NCBI GenBank assembly: GCA_963691705.1 | Contig: OY829546.1 | Coordinates: 31,528,040-31,592,039 of the forward strand | From: Viola odorata | Taxonomy: Eukaryota > Streptophyta > Magnoliopsida > Malpighiales > Violaceae | DNA: 64,000 nt | Direction of reading: 5' to 3' | Shown here: piece after piece, positions 43,492-54,171 of the stretch | Layout of the letters: each line of letters begins with the position of its first letter | How positions within the stretch are numbered: the stretch's first letter is position 1 | Notes under the pieces: model-generated | Seen by the model: only the letters and a program-made list of their open reading frames with translations | The model's database searches: none | Told to the model about the DNA's origin: nothing | Program-made: the position numbers and the translations under genes

Positions 43492-44005
43492 TGATAAGAT
43501 TCAATGTCAATCTTGTGAGATTCTGCGTCGTGTGCGATCGGAACGGTGGTGAATGACGGCGAGTGTACCTGCAAGGCGCCGGAGGGGGAGCTCCGGCGTA
43601 GACACTCCGATGCTTAAGTTAGTTCGAGTTTTAAAAGTGGTAGAGGTTTCTCTAGGTGAGCTTGACCTTACCCTGATTGTGAAAAATGGTGGGGTATTTA
43701 TAGATCTGGACAGCGATACCTGGCGATATCAAAGAGGGCGCCGTTTGATGAGCGATATCAGTGGATGACGTCATGGGCGATGTCTGATGGGGCTACCGGG
43801 AGCGATAACCTTGTGGGTCCCTAGGATGGGATGACGCCGTGCGTATAGAATTGCGTGAGCCCCCCCCCCGCTGAAGTCGACCATCCTAGGAATCCTTCGC
43901 TGATCCTTAGGCGATACAGGGATATCCTTATGGAGCTCAGGGGGATCCGTTCCGATAAGAACCGTTTGTGCAGTAGGACCGTTAGGACTATCTCGATTGT
44001 TATCA
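43492..44005 (-). repeat. Element C 5' LTR
   Basis: It is paired with 15170-15695 and contains a minus-strand TATA box (core 43695-43702), the hairpin at 43577-43598 and a C10 tract at 43860-43869. CACAC follows at 44006-44010. Confidence 0.9.
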
Positions 44006-44010
44006 CACAC

Positions 44011-44718
44011 CATGGGTGCGATGCCACAGGTAGTGGCATGTAGCGCCCATGGTTGATGCATTTGATCTTAGCTCATTTACATGCAATGCAAGAGTTAACA
44101 ACACATGACACTAGCTTTTTCATCTTTGGCCAATAAAAATGTTCCTTAAGTGTGGTGAGTGTTTTCTCTACCCCAAAGTGTCCTATTAACCCCCCCCCCG
44201 TGTACTTCTCTCACAAGCAATTCCCATGTGCTACATATAGGGATGCACAGTTTGCCTTTTCGGAACAGAAAACCATCATTCAAGATAAAATGCTCAAAGA
44301 CACCATTGGCACACGCCCGAAATAGTTCACGAAAATCCATATCTTCAACATACAAGGTAGTGATGTGAGAAAAGCCCAGAAGGCGTGAGTGTAATGAAGT
44401 GAGGAGTGCGTACCTGCGTGATAGCGCATCTGCTACCACGTTTTCCTTCCCCTTGAGGTATTTGATATGATAGGAGAATCGCTCGATAAACTCCATCCAA
44501 GCTGCATGCCTTTTGTTCAGCTTCCCTTGCCCTTTCAGATATTTGAGGCTCAAATGATTGGTGTGTACCACGAACTCCCTCGAGACTAGGTAGTGCTCCC
44601 ACACTGTCAAAGCTCTCACCAAGGCATATAACTCTTTGTCATAGGTGCAGTAGTTGAGTTGAGCGGCTTTCAGTTTCTCACTGAAGAAGGCTACCGGTCT
44701 TTTCTCTTGGACTAACAC
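44011..44718 (-). pseudogene. Element A RNase H and integrase zinc finger
   Basis: It continues the RT of A. RNase H motifs are [26 protein letters not shown] and the distal VVADALSRR. The integrase finger follows, but a C-run (about 44189-44199) shifts the frame around its His residues; the Cys pair lies nearer the junction (CVVNSCIAC, about 44050-44075). Element C is inserted right after this, so the integrase core lies at 15164. Confidence 0.8.
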
Positions 44719-44835
44719 TGCTCCAATCCCAATACCACTTGCATCGCACTCGACTTCGAAGGTTTTCTCAAAGTTTGGGAGAACTAGAACCGGGCTAGAG
44801 GTGAGTCTAGCTTTGAGAGTCTTGAAGGCCTTCTC

Positions 44836-45663
44836 TTACTCTTCCCCCCACACAAACGGAACCTCTTTCTTGGTTAGCTCATTGAGTGGTGCTGCTATGG
44901 TGGAGAAGTCCTTCACGAAGCGGTGGTAAAACCCCGCTAGACAATGAAAGGAGCGTATCTCCCCAACATTAGTAGGTGTAGGCCACTCGGCTATGGCTTT
45001 GACTTTCTCGTCATCCACCTTCAACCCTTCGACACCTACAACAAAGACAAGGAAATGCACTTCCTCTAAACAGAATTCACACTTTGCAAGTTTAACATAA
45101 AGCTTATGCACACGTAAAGTTAGAAAAACTTGTTGTAAGTGTTCTAGGTGCTCTTGTGGTGAGGTGCTGTAAACAAGTATGTCATCAAAATAGACTACCA
45201 CAAAATGACCAATGAAAGGCCTCAAGATATGATTCATTAAGCACATGAAAGTACTTGGCGCGTTGGTTAAGCCAAACGGCATCACTAACCACTCGTAAAG
45301 CCCACACTTAGTCTTAAAAGCAGTTTTCCACTGATCATCTTCATTCATTTTAATCTGATGATACCCACTAACAAGATCGATTTTGGAAAACATTTTCGCA
45401 TCGCATAATTCATCTAGCATGTCATCTAAACGAGGAATAGGATGCGAATACTTTACAGTGATTTTGTTAATGGCGCGGCAGTCCATGCACATACGCCAGC
45501 TTCCATCTTTCTTGGGTACCAGAATGACTGGAACTGCACAGGGTGAAAGACTCTCTCGGATGAAGCCTTTTGTTAACAGAGCATCGATTTGGCTTTGCAA
45601 TTCCTGGGTTTCCTTCGGGTTACACCGGTATGCGGGTCTGTTTGGCAAGGTGGAACCGGGCAC
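44836..45663 (-). pseudogene. Element A reverse transcriptase
   Basis: An open frame of 275 codons with [49 protein letters not shown] and the catalytic YFDDILVYS (about 45178-45205). The thumb follows ([16 protein letters not shown]). A stop lies at 44833-44835, just before the RNase H. The sequence style is that of CRM-type chromoviruses. Confidence 0.87.
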
Positions 45664-46731
45664 AAAGTCAATCCTGTGCTAGATTCCCCTTGTGGGCGGC
45701 AGGCCCTCTGGAAGGTCCTTAGGGATGACATCCTAGAAATCTAGCAAAAGAGGGGCAAGCATTTTGGGCACAGAAGGGTTAGTGTTAGCAACATTCAAAA
45801 CAAAAAGGTTTAAAATGAATGAGAATGCACGGCTTGCGTATGACTAGCGCAAGCCTTATATCTCGCCCCTTCGCCATCAAACTTACTCTTCTCTCCCCAC
45901 TTGCCTCTCTAGAGGCCTCACATACTTGCTTATTCTTTTCAAGTTTGGTTTTACCTCTTGAGGCTCCATTTTTCTCTCCTCTCAGCTCACTATCTTATCT
46001 CGGCGCATGCTCACTTCTTTCATGCCCACTCTTCACCCCACTGTTCCCGCTCACTTTCTTCTCTCCCCTCCACTCACTTTCTTTCTATTTTTGAATCGAA
46101 GATGAGATCTCAAAAGTGGCGCATGCCTTCTCAAGTTTGAGTTAGTCTTTGAATACTTAGCTTGGAGCCAATGAGGGAATCAAAAACTTGCGGTCTTCGT
46201 TCTCAAGTTTGTAATTAGTTTTGAACCCATCATAGATGGCCTTACGGTCGTACTGCCATGGCCGGCCTAGTAGCAAGTGACTTGCTTGCATCGGCGCCAC
46301 ATCACATAGGTGTTAATCCACATACCCGCCGATATTGAAAGCAACTAGAACTTGCTTTTCAACTTTAACCGTACTCCTGTCATTAAACCAGTTCAAGACA
46401 TAGGGAAATGGGTGTTTGGTGGTCGGCAAACCCAAGGAGTGAACTAGAAGCGCGCTAGCTACATCCGCACAGCTCCTGTTGTCAATAATGATGGATAACA
46501 CCATCCCGTGGCTACTCCCCTCATGTGAAACAAGTTTTCCCTTTGGGCGATGGAGGCATCCTCCTCCCTCCCCTTAATGCTCAAAGCCCTCCGCACTAGT
46601 AAGCATTGCGGGACCTCTACATAGTCGTATTCCTCATCCGCATCACTAGGGTATCCTTCGCCCTCTTCATTCTCTCTCGGGCTCTCCTTCTCTTCTTCCT
46701 CATCCTCACTCACCCATTCTCCCCCATCCTT
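45664..46731 (-). pseudogene. Element A protease and linker, degraded
   Basis: Pieces in two frames: an acidic, Glu-rich start (46713-46600) and a protease-like segment (46504-46200) with IIDNRSCADVASALLV, where related elements have D-G-G-S-C, and SHLLLGRPWQYDR. The Gly-to-Asn/Arg changes in the active-site loop and the frameshift mean it is inactive. A linker with CEASREASGE leads into RT. Confidence 0.7.
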
Positions 46732-47200
46732 TTAGATCATCATCACCCGATTGCCACATTCGGCTTTCATGTGTCCTCTTCCTCCGCATTTAAAGCATAC
46801 CATGTCCCTATTGTGGGTCCTTGTGGGAAGGTTCGTGTTTGGGGCTGGCCTTGGTGGTATAGGGTTCGGTTGGGTGTTTGGTTTAGGTGGTGGGGCTCGG
46901 TAAGTGTTTGGGGTGGTCAATGGTGGTTTGGTAGTGTTTTGCCACGGTTTCTTGTAAGCCGAAGAAGGAGTAGAAGATGAATTATGGAATGAAGTTGGGG
47001 GTTTAGACTTGCGGCTTACTTGTCTTTCAATTTTTGTGGCGGGGTGGTACAACTCGTTGATCTCGGCATAGGTGTGGAAATCCAAGGTTTCCGCGATCTC
47101 CCTATGAAGCCCTCCCACAAAATGAGCCATAGTGGCTTCGGCTGTCTCCCGAAGTTTAGCCCTCATAACCAAGGTCATTAGCTCGTTGTAATACTCGTTC
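46732..47200 (-). pseudogene. Element A gag, C-terminal part with zinc knuckle
   Basis: It resumes after solo LTR G with NEYYNELMTLVMRAKLRE, then a Ser/Pro/Thr-rich segment and the knuckle CFKCGGRGHMKAEC (CX2CX4HX4C, about 46757-46800). ACACT at 47201-47205 is the target duplication of G. Confidence 0.83.
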
Positions 47201-48132
47201 ACACTTGTTGATACCCGAATTTTGACGCCATTTTTAATCAATTTTAGCATCTCTGTTATTTAGTTAATTTACTGTCATTTTCAGTTGATTTACTGTCGCT
47301 AGCATTTTTAAGTGTTTCGTTGCATTTTAGCATCATCGTTAGCATCGTCAACTTTCGAAATCGCGTTCTTATTTTTTTGTCACGTATTTTCATTATTATT
47401 TTTAGCCTTAAAAATCACATTTTTGACTATCCGGTAGTCGTTTGCTAGTTTTTTCTTCGTTTTAAGTCATCACATGAATTTTAGGATTTTTAATATTTTA
47501 GCGCATTTTTTAGTATTTTTATTATTTTATTATTATTTTCGTTCGAGCTTTTGTTGGACCCGAGTAAGTTCGCTCGGACAATAGCTTGACTTCGAAAACT
47601 AGTTGCTAGCTTTTTTCTGCTCGCAATGGTCTACAACGTTTCGTGTAATTTTCGACGTAACGGTTTTATTTTTCCGTTCGCGCGTTTCACGCTTTTGAAC
47701 GAGAAAATAAACGAAAAATTCTCGTCGTTCGCTGTAGACGGTTAGACTCGTCGTATTTTTCTCTACGCGCAGGTACTATCGGCTCGAAAATTCAGAACAT
47801 TTGCTCGCGAGAATGGCACGAGGCCATTTAAATAGGATTAATGGCCAAGTTGATAACAACCGTTGATCTGGTCAACCAAGGAAAGTCAACCAGATCAACG
47901 GTTGACAAATTAAAGGAGTTCATGTGCATGGTGCACATGAACAGCGTAGACGCGAAGCAACAGAGGAGCGGGCCACCGAGCTGCTCGCTCCCGTCCCCTC
48001 AACCGTTTCCTATCCCGTCGATCATTATCACCAGCCCCTAGACCTGCCACCTCACCCGGTCGTAGCCCCGCCACCGCGGCCAAGCAGCCACCACGCGCAG
48101 CACCGAGCTTCCAAGCCACGCGTTCGAGTGCC

Positions 48133-48140
48133 TATAAATA
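48133..48140 (+). promoter_or_regulatory. TATA box of solo LTR G
   Basis: TATAAATA in the context GTGCCTATAAATACAAGCC, the classic form of a plant core promoter. Confidence 0.55.
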
Positions 48141-48954
48141 CAAGCCATCTCCTTCAGTTCAAACGGCACCAAATTGGCAAGAAAAACTTGCTCCTTCTCC
48201 CTCTTGATTGGTTGCTCGCTTAGAGTGATAAATCGTCCAGTTCAAAGTTTAGAACGTGAGCTTTCTCTCTCTAGCCATTTTTATTTTTCTTAAGCATTTT
48301 TGTTCTTTAATTCGTTTGGCTTTGTTTTGAAGAGATTAATTGCTTGTTTTTGTGCCATTAATTCATGTGCATGATGTAGATTAAATACATGTTTTCAATT
48401 TTAAAAATCATTAGCTAGATTGTGCAAATTAATTAGTTTTCGATAATTAACGGTTTTGTCATTTTTTAGAAATTAAACTCGGTAGGCTTTGTATTAAAAT
48501 TCGAGTTTCATACGGTCGAGACGCCGTCGAGGAGACGAGCGTCTCGGTATGAAGATCGCGAGAAACGGGTAAGGGAAGCCGGAGCTTGGCCGCCGGCAGT
48601 AGCGCCGGCGACCAAGGAAAAGGATGATGAACAGTGCCATGTTTCGGCACTGTTCACGTCAAGCCCATCACCGTTTAGATAATTTCCTTGGGCCAGGAAC
48701 TATTCCTGGCCCATTTCAGTTTCTTTTCATTTTTCAATTGGGCCCAACCCATTTTTAATTCTTTTCGAAACCTCAGATCACGCTTTTTTGTAAAAATAAT
48801 TCGTATGGTTCGTATGATTATTTTTCGTACTATCAACTGTTTAATTTTCTATACTTATCAACTGTTTAAATTATTCGCACTTTAAATTTCCACAATTTAC
48901 TTTCGGCAATTTAAATTCAATTATTCATTTTACCGCCTACATGGTCGGTCGCAT

Positions 48955-49385
48955 TTTAATTCTTGCAAATATCAATTGCTTTAATTTTTCGCAAGCTGCT
49001 AGAAATTCTTCCGCAATATCAATTATTTTATTTTCTGCAAATATCAATTGTTTTATTTTCTGCAAATATCAATTGCTTTATTTTCCGCAATATCAACTGT
49101 TTTACTTTCTGCAAATATCACCAGCTTTAATTTTCTGCAAACTGCTGGAAATCTTTCCGCAAATATCCAACTGTTTATTTTCTGCAAATATCAATTGTTT
49201 TAATTCTTGCAAATACCAACTGCTTTAATTTTCCCAAACTGCTGGAAATTCTTCCGCAACATCAACTGTTTATTTTCTGCAAACATTAACTGTTTTAATT
49301 TCCACACTTATCATACAGCTGGAAATCCTTCCGCAAATATCAACTGTTTACTTTCTGCAAATTATCATACTGTTTTAAATCCCTT
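48955..49385 (+). repeat. ~25-28-bp tandem repeats in solo LTR G
   Basis: Units of the form TTTTATTTTCTGCAAATATCAATTG repeat about 15 times with variation, including longer compound units carrying AAACTGCTGGAAAT. Confidence 0.75.
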
Positions 49386-49419
49386 GTGAATCGTCAACTA
49401 CAGTCAATTTTTCTGCCCT

Positions 49420-50065
49420 TGTCAAAACAACATTTAATTTTCGTATGCGTCAAATCAATCATTTTTCGCATGCAATCAACTCAGCATTTAATTCTTGTAT
49501 GCGTTAAATCCATCATTTTTTGCATGCAATCAACTCAGCATTTAATTATTGTATGCGTTAAATCCATCATTTTTCGCATGCAATCAACTCAGCATTTAAT
49601 TTTGTATGCGTTAAATCCATCATTTTTCGCATGCAATCAACTCTGCATTTAAATTCTCGTATGCGTCAAATCAATCATTCTTCGCATGCAATCAACTCTG
49701 CATTTAAGTTTCGTATGCGTTAAATCCATCATTTATCGCATGCAATCAACTTAGCATTTAATTTTCGTATGCGTTAAATCCATCATTTTTCGCATGCAAT
49801 CAACTCAGCATTTAATTTTCGTATGCGTTAAATCCATCATTTTTCGCATGCAATCAACTCAACATTTAATTTTCGTATGCGTTAAATCCATCATTTTTCG
49901 CATGCAATCAACTCAGCATTTAAAATTCGTATGCGTTAAATCCATCATTTCTCGCATGCAATCAACTGTCATCATTTATTTTCCTGCACTTATCAAACTC
50001 AGCATTTAATTCTCGTATGCGTCAATCCATCATTTCTCGCATACAATCAACTGTCATTTAAATTT
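49420..50065 (+). repeat. ~55-bp tandem repeats in solo LTR G
   Basis: About 11 units share CGTATGCGTTAAATCCATCA, TTTTTCGCATGC and AATCAACTCAGCATTTAA. The GTATGCG and CGCATGC phrases within a unit are near-inverse. The open frames across this block are repeat translations. Confidence 0.85.
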
Positions 50066-50987
50066 TCGCACTCATAAAATTGCTTATTTATTTCTCAAGC
50101 TATCGCTAACACTCTCATTTTGTAGGTTTTAATTTCAAGCTTCGCTCGAAAGTACGCCTTTCGATTCCTTTTTATTTATTCAACGCTTTTCGTAAATATC
50201 AATCGTACGCATGATATATAGAACTGCTAGAACTAAAATCAACCCAAATGAACAACGTGTTTAAAGAGTTGCTTAAAATACCATGCTCATGTGATTTTAA
50301 ATTCTCGCATATATTGACTGCATGTACATGGGGACTTTCGATCCCACATCAGTTTTTCCCACTTCAAAATCTATCATTCAAATTTGTACTCTGTTAGCAA
50401 TCCATGATAGGATCACGTAGTAATTAAATTAAATCATGCATGGCCCGATGATGAAATAAGAGGGCGCTCATTCAGTCTTACAGAAAATTCAGTCCCATCA
50501 TGTTATGGCCAAGAATAATGAATCGGTCTTGATAAACGGTAACCCCATCCGAAAGACGATCAAACGGTAACCCCGTTCAACGATTAATTATTCCTGAACG
50601 TCACGATCATAAAAAAGACTAAAGTGACAATTCCTCTGAGGGCCCCCCTTTCAAAACAAAACGCATTTTATCAAACATCTTTTTAAACACCTCTCTCATC
50701 AACCGGTAACCATTTTCGGATGTGACTCGGGTGCCTAACACCTTCCCGAGACCATAATACGACCCCGAACCTTTGTCTGGGGTCCAGACCCCTTTTTTGT
50801 GCCTTTAGTTTTTTTACTTATTATATTTTCTATGCCATGACGATTAAGGTTCCTTAAACCTAGCAACCAAATTAGGGTGGCGACTTCATTGCATGTTGCG
50901 AGGAGTCTGTTTACGCCAAGCATTGTAAGGTCCTAAATTTCGTTGCACACTCGCGAATTTTTTATTTTCGGGGGACTCGACAACACT

Positions 50988-52127
50988 CTTGGAGCCTTGG
51001 CGGAAACTTTGAGGGCGAAGGTGTAGGTCTCTTAGGTGATAGGGCAGCACAAACCGTCGTCGCATCTCGGTTATCAATTCCCCCCAAGTCGTCAAGGGCC
51101 TTATCCCTCCAATCCTCCGTGAAACCAACGTGCGCTCCCACCATTTGACCGTCATCCCGGTCAGCTCTACCACGGCTAGTTTGAGTTTCTTCTCCTCCGT
51201 GTAGTTGTAGCAAGCGAACACCCTTTCCATCTTATTCTCCCAGTTGAAGTAGGCTTCGGGGTCATCTTGACCGTCGAAGCTAGGCAGGGTCAGTTTCTAG
51301 TTGTTGTTGTTGTCTCCTCTATCCTCTTGTGGCCTATGTCCCCTTCCCCCATACGGTTCCTCATACTCCGGATGCCCTGGTGGCTCTACGGGTGGTGCTG
51401 GTGGTCTAGGTGGGGCTTCGGAATTGGGTCTAGGTCCTTGCCGAGGAGGCACATAACTATTGGCCCGGTGCAAGGGTAGATTGGGGTCAGTGTTTCAGGT
51501 GAGTTGGACTGTGGTGTGTAGGAAATGTGTAGGTCTAGGTAGGGGCTCGGAGTTGTGATGTGTAGGTTGTGGTTCGGTTGTGAATTTTGGTGGTTTGTTG
51601 CGCCTCCACATAGGCTCATGAAATGCCTCACCGTCGTCGCTTGACACACTTTCAGCCCTCACTTCTTCATGCTCGGTGTGGTGAGGATTGAACGCATAGT
51701 AGTCCACATCCTTAGGGTTTTTTAGTTGAGTAATTTGGTGGAAATGGGTTGCGGGTTATTTGAGGCGCTCCGGGTGGTTTGGTGGTTGATATGGTGGTGG
51801 TTTGGTTAGTGGTGGAGGCTCGGTTGGTGGTGTAGGGTTGGCTAGCGGTGGGGGATCGGCTAATGGTAGTGGGTTGGCTAGTGGTGGCTGCCTCCCGACG
51901 AGGGCTACTAGGAGCTGCTCAAACTTGGCATCCACTTGTGTGTTCCTCTCCGCCATACGCGCGTCCCTCTCGTCCATTCGCACAAGGAGACTTGCGATGT
52001 CCGAGCGAGACACCGGCTCCTCTCGGCCTCCCCTTGGCTCATCCATGTGAACCGATTCATTGGAGCCCATAGAGGGTGCTCGACTATTCGTCATGAATAG
52101 AGATACCTGCAAAATGAACAAACACAA
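50988..52127 (-). pseudogene. Element A gag, N-terminal and capsid parts
   Basis: Pieces in different frames: 52127-51756 (MTNSRAPSMG, then Pro-rich PPLANPLPLADP repeats), 51707-51386, and the capsid-like 51230-50988 with VFACYNYTEEKKLKLAVVEL, WWERT and RRRFVLPYHLRDL. It is interrupted by G at 50987 and continues at 47200. Frameshifts separate the pieces. Confidence 0.78.
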
Positions 52128-53206
52128 TTCTGTATAAAATAAACGTTAGGTCTCTCCCTCACATATTTTCGCTCGTGTTTCACTCTTCGCTTTATTAAGC
52201 TCTCCTTCTCACGTCACTCTATTTCTCTCAAGCCCCAACCCAACTTAGACCAACAAGACTCTAAGAATTGGAGAAGGCACGGGACTCTCAAAGAAAATAA
52301 GGGCACGAAGTAAAGGTACGGAAAGCCTAGTGCGGCGCACAAAGGTTGTAACGGTGCGCACACGTAGACTTAGAGTAGAAGTAGTGTAGAAGCAACAAGG
52401 AAATACCTAGGACACAAAGGAGACTAGCTCGCAAAGACTCAAGAAACGAAAGGAAAAGAAAGAAAAACAAGAGTTAAAACAACAAGACCTTTTTCTTAAA
52501 TCAAGTGCACCACTCAAAAGTTCTTAGTGTTACAACGTCACCTAAGTCTCTTGCTTTGACTTACTTGTCATCATATATTCCTCTTTTTTTTTTACTTCTT
52601 TTCTTTTCTTTGTTTTTTTTTTTGTTTTTTTGTTTTTGTTTTGTTTTGTGTAAGTGCAAGAGAACTCTAAGTGAAAGACAAGTCACACTCAAAGCACAAG
52701 TGTAAGACATGTAGTATGAAAGAGAAGCAACAATTTTAATGAGGTGAGCTAATAGGTGAGGTGGCAATGACTTGGCAAGTGTGAGTGCATAAAATATCTT
52801 ATAAGAATATTCTATGTATATTCTAATTGCAATACAAGGCATAGAGTTTGGGGTGATGTGGCCGCTTATGCACCTTGCATAGAAAATGGACACCTACACA
52901 AGAAGACAAATATGGTCCACATGCTCCACATGGCATACAAGACACTTATTTTGGCACTTGGCTACGCACATGAACTCAAGCAAGCTTAGCAATTCATTCT
53001 TAAAGAAAGAGATGAATAAGAGATGATTTAATCCAACCACAAACACAAAATAATATGAACAATGCGTTTTAGATAGATCAAACAAGGAAAAATGGCCCAA
53101 AAACTCGAAAATACCCAAATGGCCGAAAATGACTAGAAAGACTTGGAAATGATTTTGGACCGTGGGAATACCTCAAAAGTGAAGAAAATGCAACCTTGAG
53201 ATAGTT
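52128..53206 (-). other. Element A leader between 5' LTR and gag
   Basis: Non-coding leader with a T-rich tract near 52585-52640. Short ORFs are not supported. Confidence 0.5.
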
Positions 53207-53220
53207 GGGCTCCGCTACCA
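53207..53220 (-). other. Element A primer-binding site
   Basis: The minus strand reads TGGTAGCGGAGCCC, 2 bp after the 5' LTR. It shares TGGTAGCGGAGC with element B. Confidence 0.65.
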
Positions 53221-53222
53221 GT

Positions 53223-53465
53223 TGATACGGTCCAAGCGCTGTGAGAGGCTTGGACGTAGCTTGAGAATGGCCGGATCTAGTCTCGGGCTTGGTTGTCTTA
53301 AGGAATGAATGTTCGGGTGAAAGGAAACGATGGAAACGTTGGGAAGATGGAAAAGAGATTTGCAGCGGAAGGCATTTGTAGGAAAAGTACTCGGATTTTA
53401 TATATAAACAAGCTTGTAGAACAAGGCTCAAATGATTTACAAGGAACGATGTTCTAGTAGGCAAC
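53223..53465 (-). repeat. Element A 5' LTR, cut by element E
   Basis: It matches 7674-7916 with about ten differences. The rest lies beyond element E, outside the window. The last five bases, GCAAC (53461-53465), are the expected target duplication of E. Confidence 0.87.
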
Positions 53466-54085
53466 TGATAACTATTAAGGCAATCCGAAAGGCCTTTCCG
53501 TAATTATGACCCCTACTGAAGAGGGAGTCCCACAAGCCAGGACGGAACGCCTAAGCTATCGCTACCAGACTGTGAAGAGTTTTCTGGGATGGTCGACGTC
53601 AGCGGGGGGGGGGGGGGGGAGGTCTCACGCGTCTTTACACGCACGACATCATCCCATCCCAAGGACCTATAGGGCCATCGTACCCGCGTCATCGTAAGTA
53701 TCGCCCCCGACATCGTCGTGGGTATCGCCCCGACACCCTCCTCGGAGACAGCAGCTACAACGTTACCTAGGGTATCGCTGATGACGTCACCGTCAGGTAT
53801 CGCCCATGACGCCATCAGGGTCATCGACTGGCCTGGATATCTCCCTTTCGTCCAGCTATCGCCTCTAGTGGCCTACAAATACCCCTTAATCTAAACGTCA
53901 AGTAAGCCTAATTTTACTGATTGGAACTGCTGCTATTTTTGAACCGTTTACTGACTTAGGCATTGGAGTGTCTACGCCGGAGCCCCCCCTCCGGCGCTTT
54001 GCAGGTGAGATCGACGGCAACTACAGCAACACCAACAGACAGAAGTCATCATCCCGATCACCGCAGAATCCGTATATTATTATCA
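53466..54085 (+). repeat. Element E 5' LTR
   Basis: 620 bp, TGATAACT..TTATTATCA. It contains a G16 tract (53604-53619), a TATA-like TACAAATACCCC near 53873 where C has TATAAATACCCC, and the conserved hairpin (53975-53996). It is followed by AATTGGTGCTTTCATTGAGAG, the same primer-binding region as in C. Confidence 0.87.
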
Positions 54086-54171
54086 AATTGGTGCTTTCAT
54101 TGAGAGCCTTGGTGTATTAAGTGAGCGTCCTTAGTAACCAAGCTCTGTTTTATCTGGAGATCGGAGCGATC

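Larger units (their letters stand above)
15170..44005 (-). mobile_element. Element C: Tat-lineage retrotransposon with antisense genes
   Basis: LTRs are 15170-15695 (3') and 43492-44005 (5'), TGATAAG..TTATCA, with the CACAC duplication. On the minus strand are gag (43457 down), protease, RT, RNase H, a second archaeal-type RNase H and integrase (to 37672). Having two RNase H domains is the mark of the Tat lineage. Between pol and the 3' LTR lie a tandem-repeat block and four ORFs on the opposite strand. Element F (22728-35343) splits the fourth. Without F it would be about 15.8 kb. Stops, a ~140-nt RT deletion and frameshifts break gag-pol. The LTRs differ by only a few substitutions plus a 12-bp indel near 15430. 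Confidence 0.9.
47206..50982 (+). mobile_element. Element G: long solo LTR, Ogre/Tat-like, in the gag of A
   Basis: It starts TGTTGATACCCG, ends GGGGACTCGACA, and is flanked by ACACT (47201-47205 and 50983-50987). It interrupts the gag frame of A between GSKSV and NEYYNE. No second copy of either terminus lies inside and no gag-pol is encoded, so it is best read as a 3.8-kb solo LTR. A TATAAATA box at 48133-48140 and a 3' part with GGTGCCTAACACCTTCCCGAG and TTAGGGTGGCGACT phrases, as in Ogre-type LTRs, suggest plus orientation. Two tandem-repeat blocks fill its centre. Confidence 0.75.
7674..53465 (-). mobile_element. Element A: CRM-like chromovirus, host of the nested insertions
   Basis: The LTRs begin TGATACG and end CGTATCA. 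The 3' LTR (minus orientation) is 7674-8358 plus 14134-14266. The 5' LTR starts at 53223 and is cut by element E at 53465. The polypurine tract is 14267-14280 and the primer-binding site is 53207-53220. Coding pieces on the minus strand run gag (52127 down to 50988, then 47200-46732), protease (about 46713-46200), RT (45663-44836), RNase H (44718-44146) and integrase (15164 down into the LTR). Four other elements (B, C, G, E) are inserted in it. Integrase motifs of the 'TFNINDLSPFF' and 'GPATRSQ' kind, and an integrase tail running into the 3' LTR, fit the CRM clade. Hand comparison of the LTR overlap gives about 10 differences in 243 bp. It is multiply broken and not autonomous. Confidence 0.85.

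Noticed and set aside
44006..44146. Element C inserted by an aberrant event like B and F
   Set aside because: C has a perfect 5-bp duplication (CACAC) and complete LTR ends, so it is a normal insertion.
49420..50065. Regular repeat spacing resembling a CRISPR array
   Set aside because: Units are contiguous ~55-bp tandem repeats with no unique spacers, inside a plant LTR; no cas-like genes.
52561..52893. Minus-strand ORF of 110 codons with a Lys-rich end
   Set aside because: The Lys-rich part reads a T-tract in the leader of A; no domain and no support.
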